The notes below the pieces were generated by a model that searched no databases, was not told where the DNA came from, and saw only the letters and a list, made by a program, of their open reading frames with translations. The position numbers and the translations under genes were made by a program. Shown here in pieces: positions 42,734 to 54,902 of a stretch of 64,000 nt of DNA (positions are counted from its first letter, which is position 1; each line of letters starts with the position of its first letter). Source of the stretch: Zarea fungicola (lineage: Eukaryota; Ascomycota; Sordariomycetes; Hypocreales; Cordycipitaceae). The stretch is from assembly GCA_900169235.1 (NCBI GenBank), contig FWCC01000049.1, forward strand, positions 1-64,000, read 5' to 3'.

Positions 42734-45700
42734 TCATGACGTTTCGACCGCGACCGCCGATTCTCCAGCCGTAAGGCCCTTTCGGATAGCCAAAACGCTG
42801 TCGACAATGACTGCATCGATACCCTGTTTGACTTGGCGCTAATTCAGAAGAAGTTAGTTGAGCGGTAATTATTCAAGAGGGAATGATCCCGAAAAGCGCG
42901 ACGAAGAAGACACGAACCTGGACCATGATGGAGTCATTATTTAGAGAACCGTAGCTTACACACACCAATCCATTTTCCTTCACTACCCTGACGAGGCGGG
43001 GACTGTTGATGAGCGGTTCCGCCGCGGATACAATGCCCAGCAAATTCCAATGGCTCGCAAACCGAATAGCTTCTTGCAGCGACGACGCGCGAATGTCGGA
43101 GACGGGGCTGCACCCTGCGTCTGTGAGAAACAGGATTGGGATTGAGGGCTGCTTGTAGCTAAGACCCAGGCAAATGTCCGGGTTAAACGAGCTAAAGATT
43201 ATATGTCGCTCCCCAGCCAGGTCATACACCTTGGACAGCACCGTGTCGCAAAACGAGTTTAGCTCGACAGCGTACGTGTCCATGTCGTGCTCCTCCGTCT
43301 CGTGAAGCATCGGATACTTCATCTCAATGTTGAAGCCAATATGTACAGGGAGCTTGCGGAACAGGTCCTCAAGCGTGGCAAACGGTGCTTGGATGAAGTT
43401 GCCACGCGAGTTAGCTTTGAAGCCTTTTTCTTTAAAGTCGCGCGTGTGCTTCATGCGCTCCTCCATCTCGCCATAGCCGGCGCCGGTGCCGGCGAATCCC
43501 ATGGAGTGAGAGCGTTTCGGCGTAAAGGTGCTATTACTACGCGCGCGCGTCCCAGATGTCGACGCCTCGGCCTGTTTGACACGCTCTTCGGCTCGCCGCG
43601 TATCGGGGTTTATGTGTAGAAATTGTTCCAGCGTGAGCGTGTGGACAGGAGCGTCGATGCCAGTCTCGCTGACGAGGAAATCGTGGTAGATGACAGGGAC
43701 ATGGTCCTTGGTTAGCTGCACGTCGAATTCAACATACTGCGCACCCAGATTGGCCGCGGCAATAAAGGAAGGAATCGTGTTCTCGCCGAGTTGTAGAGAC
43801 CTGTTGGAGCTGGCATTCTTGCCGAGACCACGATGGCCGATGAGCATAGTTGACTCCATCTTCTTCCAGTACGTCTGACGCGAAGTAATCTCCATGTTGG
43901 GGTGGTGGAACGGCGTAATGACGTGAAAGTTAAAGTTGACGGTTCCAATAACGTCAAAGTTACTCGACATGATGGGCACGCATACATCACCCTGAAGGTT
44001 CATGCGGCCGGAGCCCATGGTAGGTTTGACAGAGGACAAAAGCGCCACGGCTCGGCCAACCTTTGCCTTTTGGTTGCCAGAGTACGTGGGCACAATGTCA
44101 AACATGAGCTTGACTTTTTCAGCATCTGCAGTAGTAAAGACAACAGGTTCAGTGGCGATGCCATCATGTACCGGCAAGTCGATAATCGTAGGCTCGCCGA
44201 CCGCCCCAGAAGCAGACACCACGACAGATAACGCAGTATCGAGTTGCGTGTTATGCGCCTCGGTGAGCGGAATACTGTCCAGGTTTACTGCTTCCGTCAA
44301 TTTCCGCAAGTCCTTGGAGCCGAGGCTGACCAGGACCAAGCTCTCATTGCGGAGATAGCGATGGCCAAAGGTCTTCACCGACTCAATGGGGCGGGCATGT
44401 CCGTTTGCGCCTGGTCCATTGGAGCGTCTGCCATCAATAGATGATGCCTCAGGCGGACTTGCAGATAGGCCGGGTTCTGTAGGTTTGGGTGACTCCTCAA
44501 TCTCCTCCGTATAAGAGTCGAGGAGTCGCGCAATGTCCATATGACCGCGGAGCGCAGCATGTTCCTTGGCTGTCCAGCCTGAAGCGTCAGGCTTGGAGAG
44601 CAGCGCACCGGCCTCGATTAGCAGCTGAACAACGGCGAGGGAGCCATCAACTGCAGCAACATGTAGCGGTGCCCAAGAGTAGGAGTTCTCAGCAAGTTCC
44701 ATGTCGACTTTTTGGGAGTCGGTGCCGCGGAGAATGACCTCGGCGCACTCGCGGTGATTGAAACGAGCGGCAACGTGCAGCGCCGTCTCACCAGTTTCGT
44801 CGCGCCAGTTAATATCGACGCCGGCGTCGAGCAGCATCTGAACGATGACCCAGTAATTGGCCTTGGTAGCGAGTGCCAACACGGCGCCAGACTGGCTAAC
44901 TGCTTTTCGGAGTTGGGATTTATCGTCACTGCAGCCCTGCCAGTTTTCGCCTTGTAAAAGAGCCTTGGTAGTGAGCGGGTGACCGCCAATGACACTCAGA
45001 TGAAGAGGCGCATATCCTTCACTGTCTTGCCATTCTGGCGCATCGATTCCATCCTTGACATCAAACTGGTTCCATTCTTGCATGTGGGCCATGATGATCT
45101 GGCAGAGTACGACAAAGCCAGCCTGGGCAGAGTAGTGGAGAGGCATGCGGCCAAATGAGTCACGAGAACGTAATGAAATGCGTTGCTCTGGCTTGAGGTT
45201 GTCGAGTAGGAATAAGAGGAGCTGAACAGCTTCATCGTCCTTGCTGAGCAGCTGGGATTCCTTTGTGTTGATGGCTTTGATGGGGACCGCGGCAGAAACG
45301 GCGGGTTGCAGGTGTCTGCTGGAGAACTGCGAACCAGCAGGAACTGGCCGGTTTGTGTCGTCGACGCCGCCGGCAGATTTAGTGCGTCCAATATGGATAA
45401 TTAGGCGGTGGATGCAGTTGCGGCCGTTGATATCATCCGGCTCATCGAGATGCTTGATGAGGCCGAGGAGCACTAGGATACACTTCTTTGCGCGGGCTGA
45501 GATGGATCGCTGGAGTAGGTTAAGCATCAGCGTTTGCGCTGCGGGCTCAGATGGAGTGAACGTCTTGTGAAGGGCGTCATTCAAGCCCTGGTCGTCGTCG
45601 GCACGCACTGCCTGTTCGAGGATGTCGAGCTGAGCCTGTGGCAGGTTTAGCATAGCCTTGGTAGAGGCGCGGCCAAAGGAGCGGGTTGAGCGATCCGACT

Positions 45701-46446
45701 TGGAATCATCTATATTCTGGGCATCACCGAGGGCTGAGAGCCAGCGGTTAATCTCAACAAGCAGGCGGGAGGTACCGCCATCCTTCGCAAAAGGCTTGGT
45801 GTCGACCTTGGTGGAGATGTAGCTGCGCTGGGCGGCAATGCCAGGCACCTTTTTGTCGAGCTTCTTGGTAATCTTGACGAAGCCGCGACGATTAATCTCA
45901 CCGAACCACTGAAGATTGCGCAAGAGAGTGCGGAGCTCGAGAAGGGCGCCCATGACCTCCTCCACCTCATCCTCGTCAAGGGTGGCGACGACATCCGGGA
46001 TACGGCCGTAGCGATCCTGGAGAAGGCTGACGCGGCGACAGGCCTCGGCGTATTTCTTGTTGTAAAAGGAATCGACATCTTCGAGATTTCGGTCAAGTGC
46101 GAAGAAGAGCTCTGCAGGAAGAGAAAATCGGGTTAGGGTAGAGGGGATGATGGGAGAATCTCCCCTCCGAGGGCCAAGGACAAAGTAAAAAGGCATCAAG
46201 GACGAGGCCGCCCACCTGCAGGATCCACCACGATTCCATTCTTTGCCTTTTCGGAAGCAGCCTTGACGAGTTTCTTAAGACCTTTGTAGTTGATGTATGA
46301 GGCCGCCCATTCTGGGACCTGGTTGCGCGGGAGGCTTTTTGGTCGTGTTAGCGGTGTGACGATCCTCGACAGCATTTGCCGGAGATGGTTCGGGGTTGAG
46401 TGTAGAGCAGGCGATGGCTGCAGACTTACTTGCGTCCAAACTTCAT
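42734..46446 (-). CDS. nuc-2: Phosphate regulator NUC-2/PHO81: SPX, ankyrin repeats, GDPD-like domain
   Basis: Controls the cyclin-CDK pair (Pho80-Pho85 type) that restrains the phosphate-starvation transcription factor. I place four exons on the minus strand: 46446-46430, 46334-46216, 46111-42918 and 42838-42734 (1144 residues, phases agree). Exon 1 encodes only MKFGR plus part of a codon; exon 2 gives NLPRNQVPEWAASYINYKGLKK, the SPX start. SPX covers about residues 1-160. Ankyrin repeats lie at about 250-550 (TGETALHVAARFNHRECA and YSWAPLHVAAVDGSLAVV are clear). A GDPD domain at about 800-1130 begins LIGHRGLGKN and keeps EFDVQLT and YHD. The last exon carries RQVKQGIDAVIVDSVL, so stopping at the end of the long exon would lose part of the GDPD fold. 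Donor GTTCGT of the last intron is slightly unusual. Confidence 0.93.
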
Positions 46447-48413
46447 CTTGGCAGCGGCGACACTATACGCGGTCCAATTGAAACTGCGTCATTCGTCGCA
46501 AGCAAGATGGGCGTCGATGGTTGGCGGGGAGGGATCTGGCCTGGTTTCCAGCGACTCCGTACGAAGCAACTTTGGCAAGAAGCCCGGAGATGTCGCAGAT
46601 ATACGCCGGATAAGCTGGAGGTCTTGCTGTCTGGTGTTTGTATGTAATGATGATGTCGGAAGTCTCGAGCAAAGAAATCAAAAACAGAAAATAAGAATGT
46701 GCGCCGCTCAAGGCGGTTCCTTCGCGCGTGACCACGAAAATGGGAATGTAGCTGGACGGAGATCGGATAGCGCACCGGTGAAGAAGCACAGGCAAGTTGG
46801 TGAGCGTTGCGGGGCGCAGGGGTCCTGTGTGTCACCTGCCCTACCCGCGTTAAGATGAAGAGAAAAGAATTAGGCGCTCATGTAAAGATTCATATATTTA
46901 CAGAGAAGAAGCAGATTGGGTACTGTAGCAAGGGGGAAAAAATTGCTTATGGAAAATAAAAATTAATAAAAATCACACTGTAAAGTACCAAACGTCGCAG
47001 GATCCTAGAGCTGCAAGCTGAGTCTGGGACAAGTTCCAGCCTCTCTGGTAAGGACAGGCTAACTTCACCACACCAGTGCACTGTCGAGGTGCAGTAGTGG
47101 CGGTGGGGCACCTGCGTGGTTCGTCTCTGTTGGTGGAGCGAGTCCAGGGACGGTGCGTCAGACGGGTTCTGGGGACAAGGAAGCAGCACCTGAACGAAGC
47201 ACTGAGTAGTCCGGACCTACTCCGTACAAAATATGCTCTTAATACCAAACAACAGACAGTAAAGGTATGTTGACCCGCCAAGTAAGCTGAGACAATGCCA
47301 GACTACAATGGGATTTAAAAAAAAAAAAAAAAAAATTTAAAAAAAAATTTAAAAAAATTATTAAGAATGGCGGAAAAGAATGGATACAAACAGGATAAAA
47401 CTCTCCAGGAAAAATCAGCAGAAAAATATTCATCGATTGGCTTGGGATCGCGGTCTCCAACGGGCGGTTAAACAAAAGCTTCCAGAAAAAAAACCACAAG
47501 TTTCCAACTTTTTTGCACGCCAAGTCTGTCGCTCCACAACTTCAACTCCACCCTGGGGCTTTTCATTGCAAAGAACTTGTCAACTTACGGAGTGCGAAGC
47601 ACGGAGTATTGCAATGCATGCATGTAATAGATGGAGGCTGCCCCACGTAAGTCTGGAACACCTCACAAGCCAGGAAGCAAAGAATTAAAAAAGAATTTGC
47701 TAAAATTAAAAAAAAAAAAAAAAAAAAAATTGGCTTGCCAAGAAAGAGGCCAGGTCAAGTGATGAAGGGCAGCTGCAGTGACCAGAGCAATTGATCATCT
47801 AGCAAGTCGCCTAGTCCAGGGGCTCAGGATTCAATGATGAGATGATCCCCTCACGGATGGATGGCCAAGTAAATGCAGCTCGGAAAACTGGACCGAGCAA
47901 ACAGTGCGTCATGTACGGAGTAATCCATATTTCTTTGTCTCCTTGTAATAATGACTTGCTTGCTGCACAGCCTTCCGTTCTGTCCCGTTTGTTTTCTTTT
48001 GGTTTTCCGCTTATTAGAGGATTGTCAAGCCTCAAACTACCATAGCCCTCCATCAGCCACCGTGCCTTGCTAGCCGTTTCTGAAGGGTTGATCTACGTCA
48101 TTCGTGTCGCTCACTTTGAGATGGTGGATGCATGGCTTGACGCCTCACCAACCAATTGTCTTTAAGACATGCTCCCATTATCTCCAGTAGCTGATCCCAC
48201 CTCATGCATACTGAATGCCTCCTTCAGCAACAACTATACACAGATTTTAGTAAATTAATGCTACATTGTTATAAGATACACGTCCATCTAGCGTTTTATG
48301 TACACGCCTTTTTGCTGTGCCAACAGCAACCAAAGAAAAAAGGAAACAAAATATACTCGCTCCGTATAGTATGATACACTTCAACTACCACGTCCCATCG
48401 CACTGCTGTACAT
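46447..48413. other. Long intergenic region
   Basis: nuc-2 promoter, then a gene-free stretch with two A-rich homopolymer blocks (47318-47356 and 47709-47730). No coding frame is convincing. Confidence 0.55.
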
Positions 48414-50426
48414 CTACAACGAGCTGAACCCAAGACTCTGTCCCATCAGTTGCGGCCGCGAAGCCATTTGCCTGCTCCAGTGCATGGTTAGGCCGCGCTC
48501 CAGACGCTCGACCTGGGCCACTGCAATCCGTGGACCATCCGGCACAAGCGGCCTCTCAATGATTTCCACTGGCTTTGTCTTCTTCTCTTCCACCTGCTTC
48601 GGCTGATTCGACGTATGCATCAACTGGGTAAACTCTTCCGTCAGCCTCTCTGACTGCTCCAATGCTGATTTGCCAATGTGCAGAGCACAGCTCTCGCGGA
48701 ATTCTTGATCATGATCGGCGTTGAGCAGCTTGCTTTCAATCGAGGCAGTTGTCTTTCGCACCTTGACATACTCTTTCCAGATGCTTTCCAGTTGCAACAT
48801 CCTGCTCTTGTGTGGTTCATGTCCATGCGCCATCTCGCTTGGCTCCAGCAGCATGCTCATGCCATCTAGGCCTTCTAAAAAGCTTGATAGCTGCTCTTCA
48901 GATACTTGTAGCCGCACCACAGCTGCGGAAACTCCCTGTCCTCTGGTACTAACTCCGCACAGGTCAAGCAGCACTTGCACGCGGTTGATCAGATACAGGC
49001 TGTCGTCGCCACCGTCAACGATGACTTGTCGCCATTGTTGTCCAAACTTGCTCATGCCACGCACCAATTGCATGCCTGCCGACCAGTCCAAGGCAGAAAT
49101 GCACTCATCCAGTAATTGCCGGACCACTTTGCTTCCCAAAATGACGCCCGATTTCAGACAGCCAGCAAAGAGCACTGCTGCTTGCTCAAACAGTTTAAAG
49201 CGCAGCAGGCCACGCATCATCTCTTCAACTAGTGCTCGATTGAGAGGCATATGCTCCATAATATATTCTCCCGAGTGCGTCGTTGATCCTCGGTTCTTGG
49301 TCGCCCATCGCTGCTCAAAGGTCCGCTGTAAGCTGTCCTGGTGTCGTCGTCGTATCTTGGCTCCAACCTTGTCATCAAGACCTGTAATGCGTGCCACATT
49401 GAGAAGAAACTGCCCGGGCCTATTCATGAGTTTATTGTGGTTCAAGATCGCCACAAAAGTTGACTGCGTGGGTCGAATGTAGCGGCCGTAGAAGAATGAG
49501 TAGATGACTGCTTCCGACAAGTCAAAATATCCACACTTGTCGAATCCCGCAATCAATGTGTTGTATGTGTGTATATCTGGTACATGCGGTGATACCATCA
49601 TGTTGTAACATAGCCGGCCAATTTTTTCTTTGGGTGGAAGCCTTGACTCCAGAACCTGCCGTAGGCTCTCGTTTAACGTGTTGGTTCTCTCTTTCGCGGC
49701 CTCGGGATTTGTCGATCGGAATGTGTAGCCGGTATGATTGCTCTTTAGCAAATTCCTAGCTTCAAAGAAGCTAGGGCTCGGTTTCCTGCTTCGGTCCATG
49801 CGGCCAGCTTCGGCTAGAAGCTCGTTAATCAAGCTGAGGAATCGGGTGGTTTCGTGTCGTAGCTGTGTTTCTGTTCGTGCTCCCGGAGAGACCTGTGATG
49901 CACTTTCGTCCAATATTGCCTGCTCCAAAGCCACATAATCTATTTGCCGCCCTTTTCGTAGAATTCCATCTGATGGACAGTCGTAGTAGTCTTGACGAAG
50001 GCTCTCGATAACGCTGGATGACGAGACAGTCGCAGGAAATCGGATGTTCTTTCTATAGGGACGCTCATTGTAGACCTGCTTCATGGCTTTCCACAAGATA
50101 TCCATCTGTTTGGCGCTGAGGCCGTCAGTGTTGCTGCTGGGAGACGAGCGGAGTGATTTGCCTTGCTCCTTCAAATCAGCGAGCTCCTTTCTTGCGTCAT
50201 CCAATTGTCGATCCAGTTCCCTTCTCTGCTCGTCCTTTCTCATTGAATCGATAATGGCGGCTGATGCAAACATGGAGCTGTAGCATGCTGTGAATATTTC
50301 GGCAAAGGTCACCTTGCGACGACCAACTGCAGTCGTAGTTCGCTTTCCCAAGGCACTCACCGCCGTACTGCACATACGGCAGCCACAGCGGTGAGCCTGG
50401 TTGGCTTTATTCCACAGAGACTGCAT
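48414..50426 (-). CDS. Pentatricopeptide repeat protein, probably mitochondrial
   Basis: Predicted RNA-binding organelle protein of 670 residues. The start MQSLWNKANQAHRCGCRMC followed by a basic, Ser/Thr-rich stretch (VSALGKRTTTAVGRRK) is a plausible mitochondrial presequence. A coiled coil lies at about 60-95. A PPR unit is clear around VPDIHTYNTLIAGFDKCGYFDLSEAV with further helical pairs after it. The C-terminal part is helical, with a Lys/Glu patch near 610-630. The open frame continues 15 codons upstream but begins at TTG, so the ATG at 50426 is chosen. The conserved opening fits a PPR family found across filamentous ascomycetes; the RNA target is unknown. Confidence 0.75.
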   Translation of the reverse strand: MQSLWNKANQAHRCGCRMCSTAVSALGKRTTTAVGRRKVTFAEIFTACYSSMFASAAIIDSMRKDEQRRELDRQLDDARKELADLKEQGKSLRSSPSSNTDGLSAKQMDILWKAMKQVYNERPYRKNIRFPATVSSSSVIESLRQDYYDCPSDGILRKGRQIDYVALEQAILDESASQVSPGARTETQLRHETTRFLSLINELLAEAGRMDRSRKPSPSFFEARNLLKSNHTGYTFRSTNPEAAKERTNTLNESLRQVLESRLPPKEKIGRLCYNMMVSPHVPDIHTYNTLIAGFDKCGYFDLSEAVIYSFFYGRYIRPTQSTFVAILNHNKLMNRPGQFLLNVARITGLDDKVGAKIRRRHQDSLQRTFEQRWATKNRGSTTHSGEYIMEHMPLNRALVEEMMRGLLRFKLFEQAAVLFAGCLKSGVILGSKVVRQLLDECISALDWSAGMQLVRGMSKFGQQWRQVIVDGGDDSLYLINRVQVLLDLCGVSTRGQGVSAAVVRLQVSEEQLSSFLEGLDGMSMLLEPSEMAHGHEPHKSRMLQLESIWKEYVKVRKTTASIESKLLNADHDQEFRESCALHIGKSALEQSERLTEEFTQLMHTSNQPKQVEEKKTKPVEIIERPLVPDGPRIAVAQVERLERGLTMHWSRQMASRPQLMGQSLGFSSL

Positions 50427-50705
50427 TGCAGCCGCATTAGACGGCGAATTGGCTGCAAAGAGACGCTGCAAGTCCCTGGTTACTTTTTTCTGAGCTCGAG
50501 GTTTGATGCACCGAGGAAAGCTTCGAAATGGCGCGAGTTCATCGAGTTAACATCACGTGATAAAAAGGTACAAGGTACTTCATCTAACCCCACCACTGCT
50601 GAAGCTGCGGAACTGGAGCCATCAAACAGATCTATCTCATGCAAAGAAAAATCTCTAAAATAAAATATCTTGACTTTATCTTTGGTTCCTCGGTAATCTC
50701 TTAAA
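50427..50705. promoter_or_regulatory. Shared divergent promoter of the PPR and CZIB genes
   Basis: The two genes start 279 bases apart on opposite strands, so regulatory sequence must be shared. No specific site stands out. Confidence 0.5.
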
Positions 50706-51407
50706 ATGTTTACCCTTCTACTCAAAGCTGAGCTTTCGGGGTAGGTTGCCTGGTTGATCGTCTGTGTGGCATTATTACTTACACACGAAGTGTCACGAAC
50801 TTGCGTCCTCAAGACAGCGAGGAAAATCCGTTTTGGTACATGTTCAAGGTTCAGTGCACCTCGTGCCGCGAAACTCATAACAATTTTGTCGGCGTTAACC
50901 GATTTGTGAGTCAAAACCGGCCCATGACACTTCCAAAGCTAATAAGTAGATAGGAAATGAATGAGATGAGTGGCAGCCGTGGCGAGGCGAACTTTGTCTG
51001 GAGATGCAAGAACTGCAAGGTAGGATGCTCTCGATACAAATTTATCTGCATTTGCTTATTGAAAATTAGAGAGAGTCGACTGCAACCATCAAGACGGCGG
51101 CAATTCCATATCAGCAAGGTGAACCAGCCAAAGCACAACACGTTATTGAGTTTGACTGCCGAGGTCTGGAGTTTACCGAGTTCAAGGCAGAGGTAAAAGA
51201 TTATTTCCTATTTCAGCTTCTTTTACGTCCGCCTTGATGGCCAAATGACTGACGCTTTTATAGGGCGAGTGGTTGGCTGACGGCATCGATTCTGGCAGCA
51301 AATTCAGTGGCATCGAGCTCCTAGATGGTGAATGGTATGACTATGATGAAAAAGCAGGCGAGGAGGTTAGCATCAAGGATATCACTTGGGAGATTCGCCG
51401 GGCATAG
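50706..51407 (+). CDS. CZIB/UPF0587 family zinc-binding protein (C1orf123, yeast YCR090C)
   Basis: Small zinc protein conserved across eukaryotes, function poorly known. I place five exons: 50706-50740, 50791-50905, 50954-51019, 51070-51192 and 51264-51407, about 160 residues with consistent phases. The two zinc-ligand pairs of the family are CTSC (in KVQCTSCRETH) and CKNC (in FVWRCKNCK), spaced as in C1orf123. NEMSGSRGEANF between them and the C-terminal WYDYDEKAGEEVSIKD stretch are family hallmarks. Exon 1 encodes only MFTLLLKAELSG. With five exons in 700 bases it is the most fragmented gene here and no single open frame reveals it. It is divergent from the PPR gene and 190 bases upstream of the Rpr2-like gene. 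Confidence 0.9.
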
Positions 51408-51596
51408 AACCGCAGAAAATTTAGCATTGTAGAGGAGTTTGGCTATATGCCGTGCAGCGCCGTCGTCGAATTGAGAGCTATTGCTATACACACCCCACAG
51501 TGACTGCAGCCACCCCCAAATTTTGACAGCTTGAAAACTTGAGCTACGGCACTGTCCGTCCATCTCCCATCTCCCATCTCGCTGACAGACTTCGAC

Positions 51597-52139
51597 ATGG
51601 CGGCAACACAACCTTTACTGGCCTTGAATTTTCTGGCGGATGCGGCACATCTCTTACGAGAGGTTGCACCAGAGACTTCTGCGTATTTGATGAGCGAATG
51701 TAGCGAGCATCTTTCGCGGCAAGGTTCATCCGCTTCTGACATTTATCGACAGCATGTCTGCACAGCTTGTGGACATATTATGATACCTGGAAATCGGACT
51801 ACGATGAAACTAGAAATCCAGAGAGTATCTCGCAAGAAGCAAAAATCTGTTGCGAAAGCCGCTGCCAACCCAGCGGCAGGTCCTTGCAAAACTCTAACCT
51901 GTGGTCACTGCAACAGCGTTACGAGAGTACTGCTCCCTGCTCCAGCGAAACCTGCACGGTCAAGGGCATCGAAGAGCATTTCTTCTTCGCTTTCCAAAGA
52001 CACAGTTGAAAAGCCAAAGCCTACTACAAATGCCAGCAGCAAGAAACGGGCAAAGAACCGGAAGGCTGGCCTTCAGGCACTCCTATCTTCACAGCAAAAG
52101 CCCTCCAGCGGACTCAGTTTGGCCAATTTCATGAAGTGA
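51597..52139 (+). CDS. RNase P/MRP protein subunit, Rpr2/Snm1/Rpp21 family
   Basis: Subunit of the RNase P or RNase MRP ribonucleoprotein, which matures tRNA 5-prime ends or processes pre-rRNA. Single exon of 180 residues. The N-terminal helical region (residues 1-45) is followed by the zinc ribbon: CTACG near residue 58 and LTCGHCNSVTR near residue 101 give the four cysteines, with the family signature MIPGNRTTMKL between them. The C-terminal third is Lys/Ser-rich and disordered and ends LSLANFMK. Whether this is the RNase P-specific (Rpr2) or MRP-specific (Snm1) member cannot be decided by eye. Confidence 0.85.
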   Translation: MAATQPLLALNFLADAAHLLREVAPETSAYLMSECSEHLSRQGSSASDIYRQHVCTACGHIMIPGNRTTMKLEIQRVSRKKQKSVAKAAANPAAGPCKTLTCGHCNSVTRVLLPAPAKPARSRASKSISSSLSKDTVEKPKPTTNASSKKRAKNRKAGLQALLSSQQKPSSGLSLANFMK

Positions 52140-52462
52140 AGGCATCTGCAAGCTCTCACATACCAGACTATATCATCTTTGAGCCAAAAAAAAAAAAAAA
52201 AATTAATACTGCGGAAAGCCCCAAATCCAAAACCAGCGCCTCAACTTCATTCTACTTGTAGCGCTTCCGGTACTAGAAGCCCGAATCTTCTAGGCGCAAC
52301 CAGCCTAAAAAATCTGGGGTCCAGTGGTGCCATGACATAACACGCCGAGATTGTGCCCCTCCAAAAAAATTCAGTGCCCCTCCATCGCCTTCTACCAAGT
52401 GCGATGTCAGGATTTCGCCTCTGCTACACATTTTCACAGTACCGCATACGACGACAAAGAAA
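52140..52462. other. Intergenic region before zpr1
   Basis: Contains an 18-base A run near 52186 and then the zpr1 promoter and leader. No gene seen. Confidence 0.6.
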
Positions 52463-53978
52463 ATGGCCACAGAGGAGCAAAAGGTTCAAGACTCTACTGA
52501 GTTCTTCCAGTCCATTGGCGACAAGGTCAAGAACCTTGCACCCAACGGAAATAGCGAGACTGAGGTGGACGAGTTCAAGCCAGTCGATGAAATCGAGTCG
52601 CTATGCATGAACTGCCACGAAAATGTAAGCTTGGGCTTTGCAGGGACTGCTTTGAAGCAAGGTGACTAATAGTGTGTAGGGTGTCACGAAAATTCTCCTC
52701 ACATCCATCCCCTACTTCCGTGAAGTCGTTATCATGTCTTTCAGCTGCGAGCACTGCGGCCTCCGGAACAACGAGATCCAGCCGGCCGGAACGATTCAAC
52801 CGAAGGGTACACACTACGAACTACGTTTAACACACCTAGACGACTTTAACCGCCAGGTGATCAAGGCCGACTCGGCTGTTGTCAAGTTTATCGAGATGGA
52901 CCTCGAGATTCCCTCTGGTCGTGGCCAGCTCAGTAACGTTGAGGGTCTTTTGAGCACCGTTCTCGAGGACCTTGAACTCGGTCAGGAAGCGCGCAAGGAA
53001 CAGGCGCCCGAGGTACACACCAAGATTGCTGAGGTTATCGCCAAGGGCCGATCCATGCTTGCTGGCGAGTGTTTCCCTTTCCGTGTCTACGTCGACGATC
53101 CTGCTGGCAACTCGTTCATCGCGCCTGACCTTAAGGATGGTGTTGGTAAGTGGGAGAAGCGCGAGTACGTCCGCACTTCTGAGCAAAACGGCGCCCTCGG
53201 TCTTGCCGACAGCGATGTCAACGCCGCCATTGCCGCCAAGGACGCAGGCACCGGAAGCGGTGGCTATCCTGGTCTGACCCAAGACGGCGAGCTCATCCCC
53301 GATGAGGTCTACGATTTTCCTGCCACCTGCCCAGGCTGCATGCACGCTTGCGTTACGCACATGAAGATGGTTGATATCCCCCACTTCAAGCAGGTCGTTC
53401 TCATGTCAACTGTCTGCGAGGACTGCGGGTACCGCTCCAACGACGTCAAGACGGGCGGCGTGATTCCTGAGCAAGGAGAAATCATCACTCTGATCGTCGA
53501 AGACGAATTTGATCTTGCGCGCGATATTCTCAAGAGTGAGACGTGTGGTCTTGAATGCCCCGAGCTGAAGCTGCAGGTCAACCCCGGGACACTTGGTGGT
53601 CGCTTCACCACTGTCGAGGGTCTCCTGACAAATGTGCGCAACGATTTGCACAGTCAAATCTTCCAAGATACCACCGCCGAAGGAGGCCAGGGTGGTGATT
53701 CGCTAACGGCGTCGGACCGCGGCGAGTGGGGTGCCTTCTTTGACGGCCTTGACGCTGCCATTTCGGGCGAGAAGAAGTTTACCGTCGTCCTAACGGATCC
53801 CTTTGCCAGCAGCTTTGTGCAGCCGCTGGTCGACCCGCCGGCACCGGACCCCAAGATTTCGCGATCGTACTATGAGCGTACAGAGGAGGAAGAGGAGGAG
53901 CTGGGTCTCAGCGACATGAAGGTTGACGGATACGAGGAAGATCACCAAGCAGACGTTAATGCTGCTGCTAAGGAATAG
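52463..53978 (+). CDS. zpr1: Zinc-finger protein ZPR1
   Basis: Conserved essential protein that acts as a folding chaperone for elongation factor eEF1A. Two exons, 52463-52623 and 52680-53978, about 486 residues. It has the duplicated ZPR1 module: the first zinc finger is CMNC with CEHCG about 25-30 residues later, the second is CPGC with CEDCG. Each finger is followed by the family stretch, with SNVEGLLSTVLEDL in the first module and TTVEGLLTNVRNDL in the second. A highly acidic C-terminal tail (TEEEEEELGLSD) is also typical. The intron splits the first finger just after its CMNC half, which would be lost if only the long exon were called. Confidence 0.95.
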
Positions 53979-54902
53979 ATGTATAGATGCCCAGTCTTAT
54001 ACAAAGTTTTTATATTTTATATGAAGTCATGAATGATTATAGAGAAGAAGGAGGCAAAAAAAGGATGGAGGAAATGGGTATATTCTATTACTGTTTTAAG
54101 TTTGAAGCCTATGGCTATTTAAAAGTTGGGTGGTTTTGGTTGTATGCAGCATTGTCAATAAAGAGGAATTGCAGAGATTTTTACGATTGCGATGCTTTTT
54201 GCTCAGCCTATTTAAAACAGCCCGTTTCAAATTACAATTTGGCAAGACCATGCAGAAGAAGAACAAAACAGAAGAAGATTGGAATAACTCTCCTAGCAAT
54301 AGTTGTATTCTCTGTTGCCGCTTTTCAATAATCAACATGACGTAATAAAAGACTTGATCCGGGGACTAGAAATACGCGCAACATAATTTATAAACGAGAC
54401 AGAAGAAGGCAGAGCGAATTTTACGTAGAAAAAAAAAGAAAATGACATTAAATCTGCGAACCTAGAAAACAAGAGGCTTGTTCGCAGTCTGTGGTATATC
54501 TCCATCCCTTTCAAAGGCACCAAATTAGGACTGAGTAAGACAAAAATGAAAAAAGAGGCCGTCTCAAACAGGGAAAATGTGTGTCATATAAAAACAACAA
54601 ATTGAAAAAAAGCGAAAACACAACTTCCGTCCCTGCTACATACATGGGAAGATTCATCAAAAGAAAAACAAGTCGGGGAAAATAAACCACACCGTGAGCA
54701 GCTGGAAGAAATGTGCAACCCAAATCTTCTCAAACACACACAAGAAAAATCGCTTTCAAATGCATAAGAAAAAAGCTGTTAAAACTCGAGCACATGCAGC
54801 TTCTTTGATTTTTCGCCTTTAGTTCAAAAATCCAAAGTCTGACGTTTTGGTATCAACTGGGTACTCAACATTCGTCCTCCGCCATCAATAGCTGTCATTC
54901 CT
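53979..54902. other. Convergent 3-prime region
   Basis: AT-rich and A-tract-rich between two genes facing each other. The plus-strand frames are short and unlike proteins. Confidence 0.6.

Noticed and set aside
50427..50471. 15-codon extension of the PPR protein
   Set aside because: It begins at TTG with no ATG before a stop; the family-like start is MQSLWNKA.
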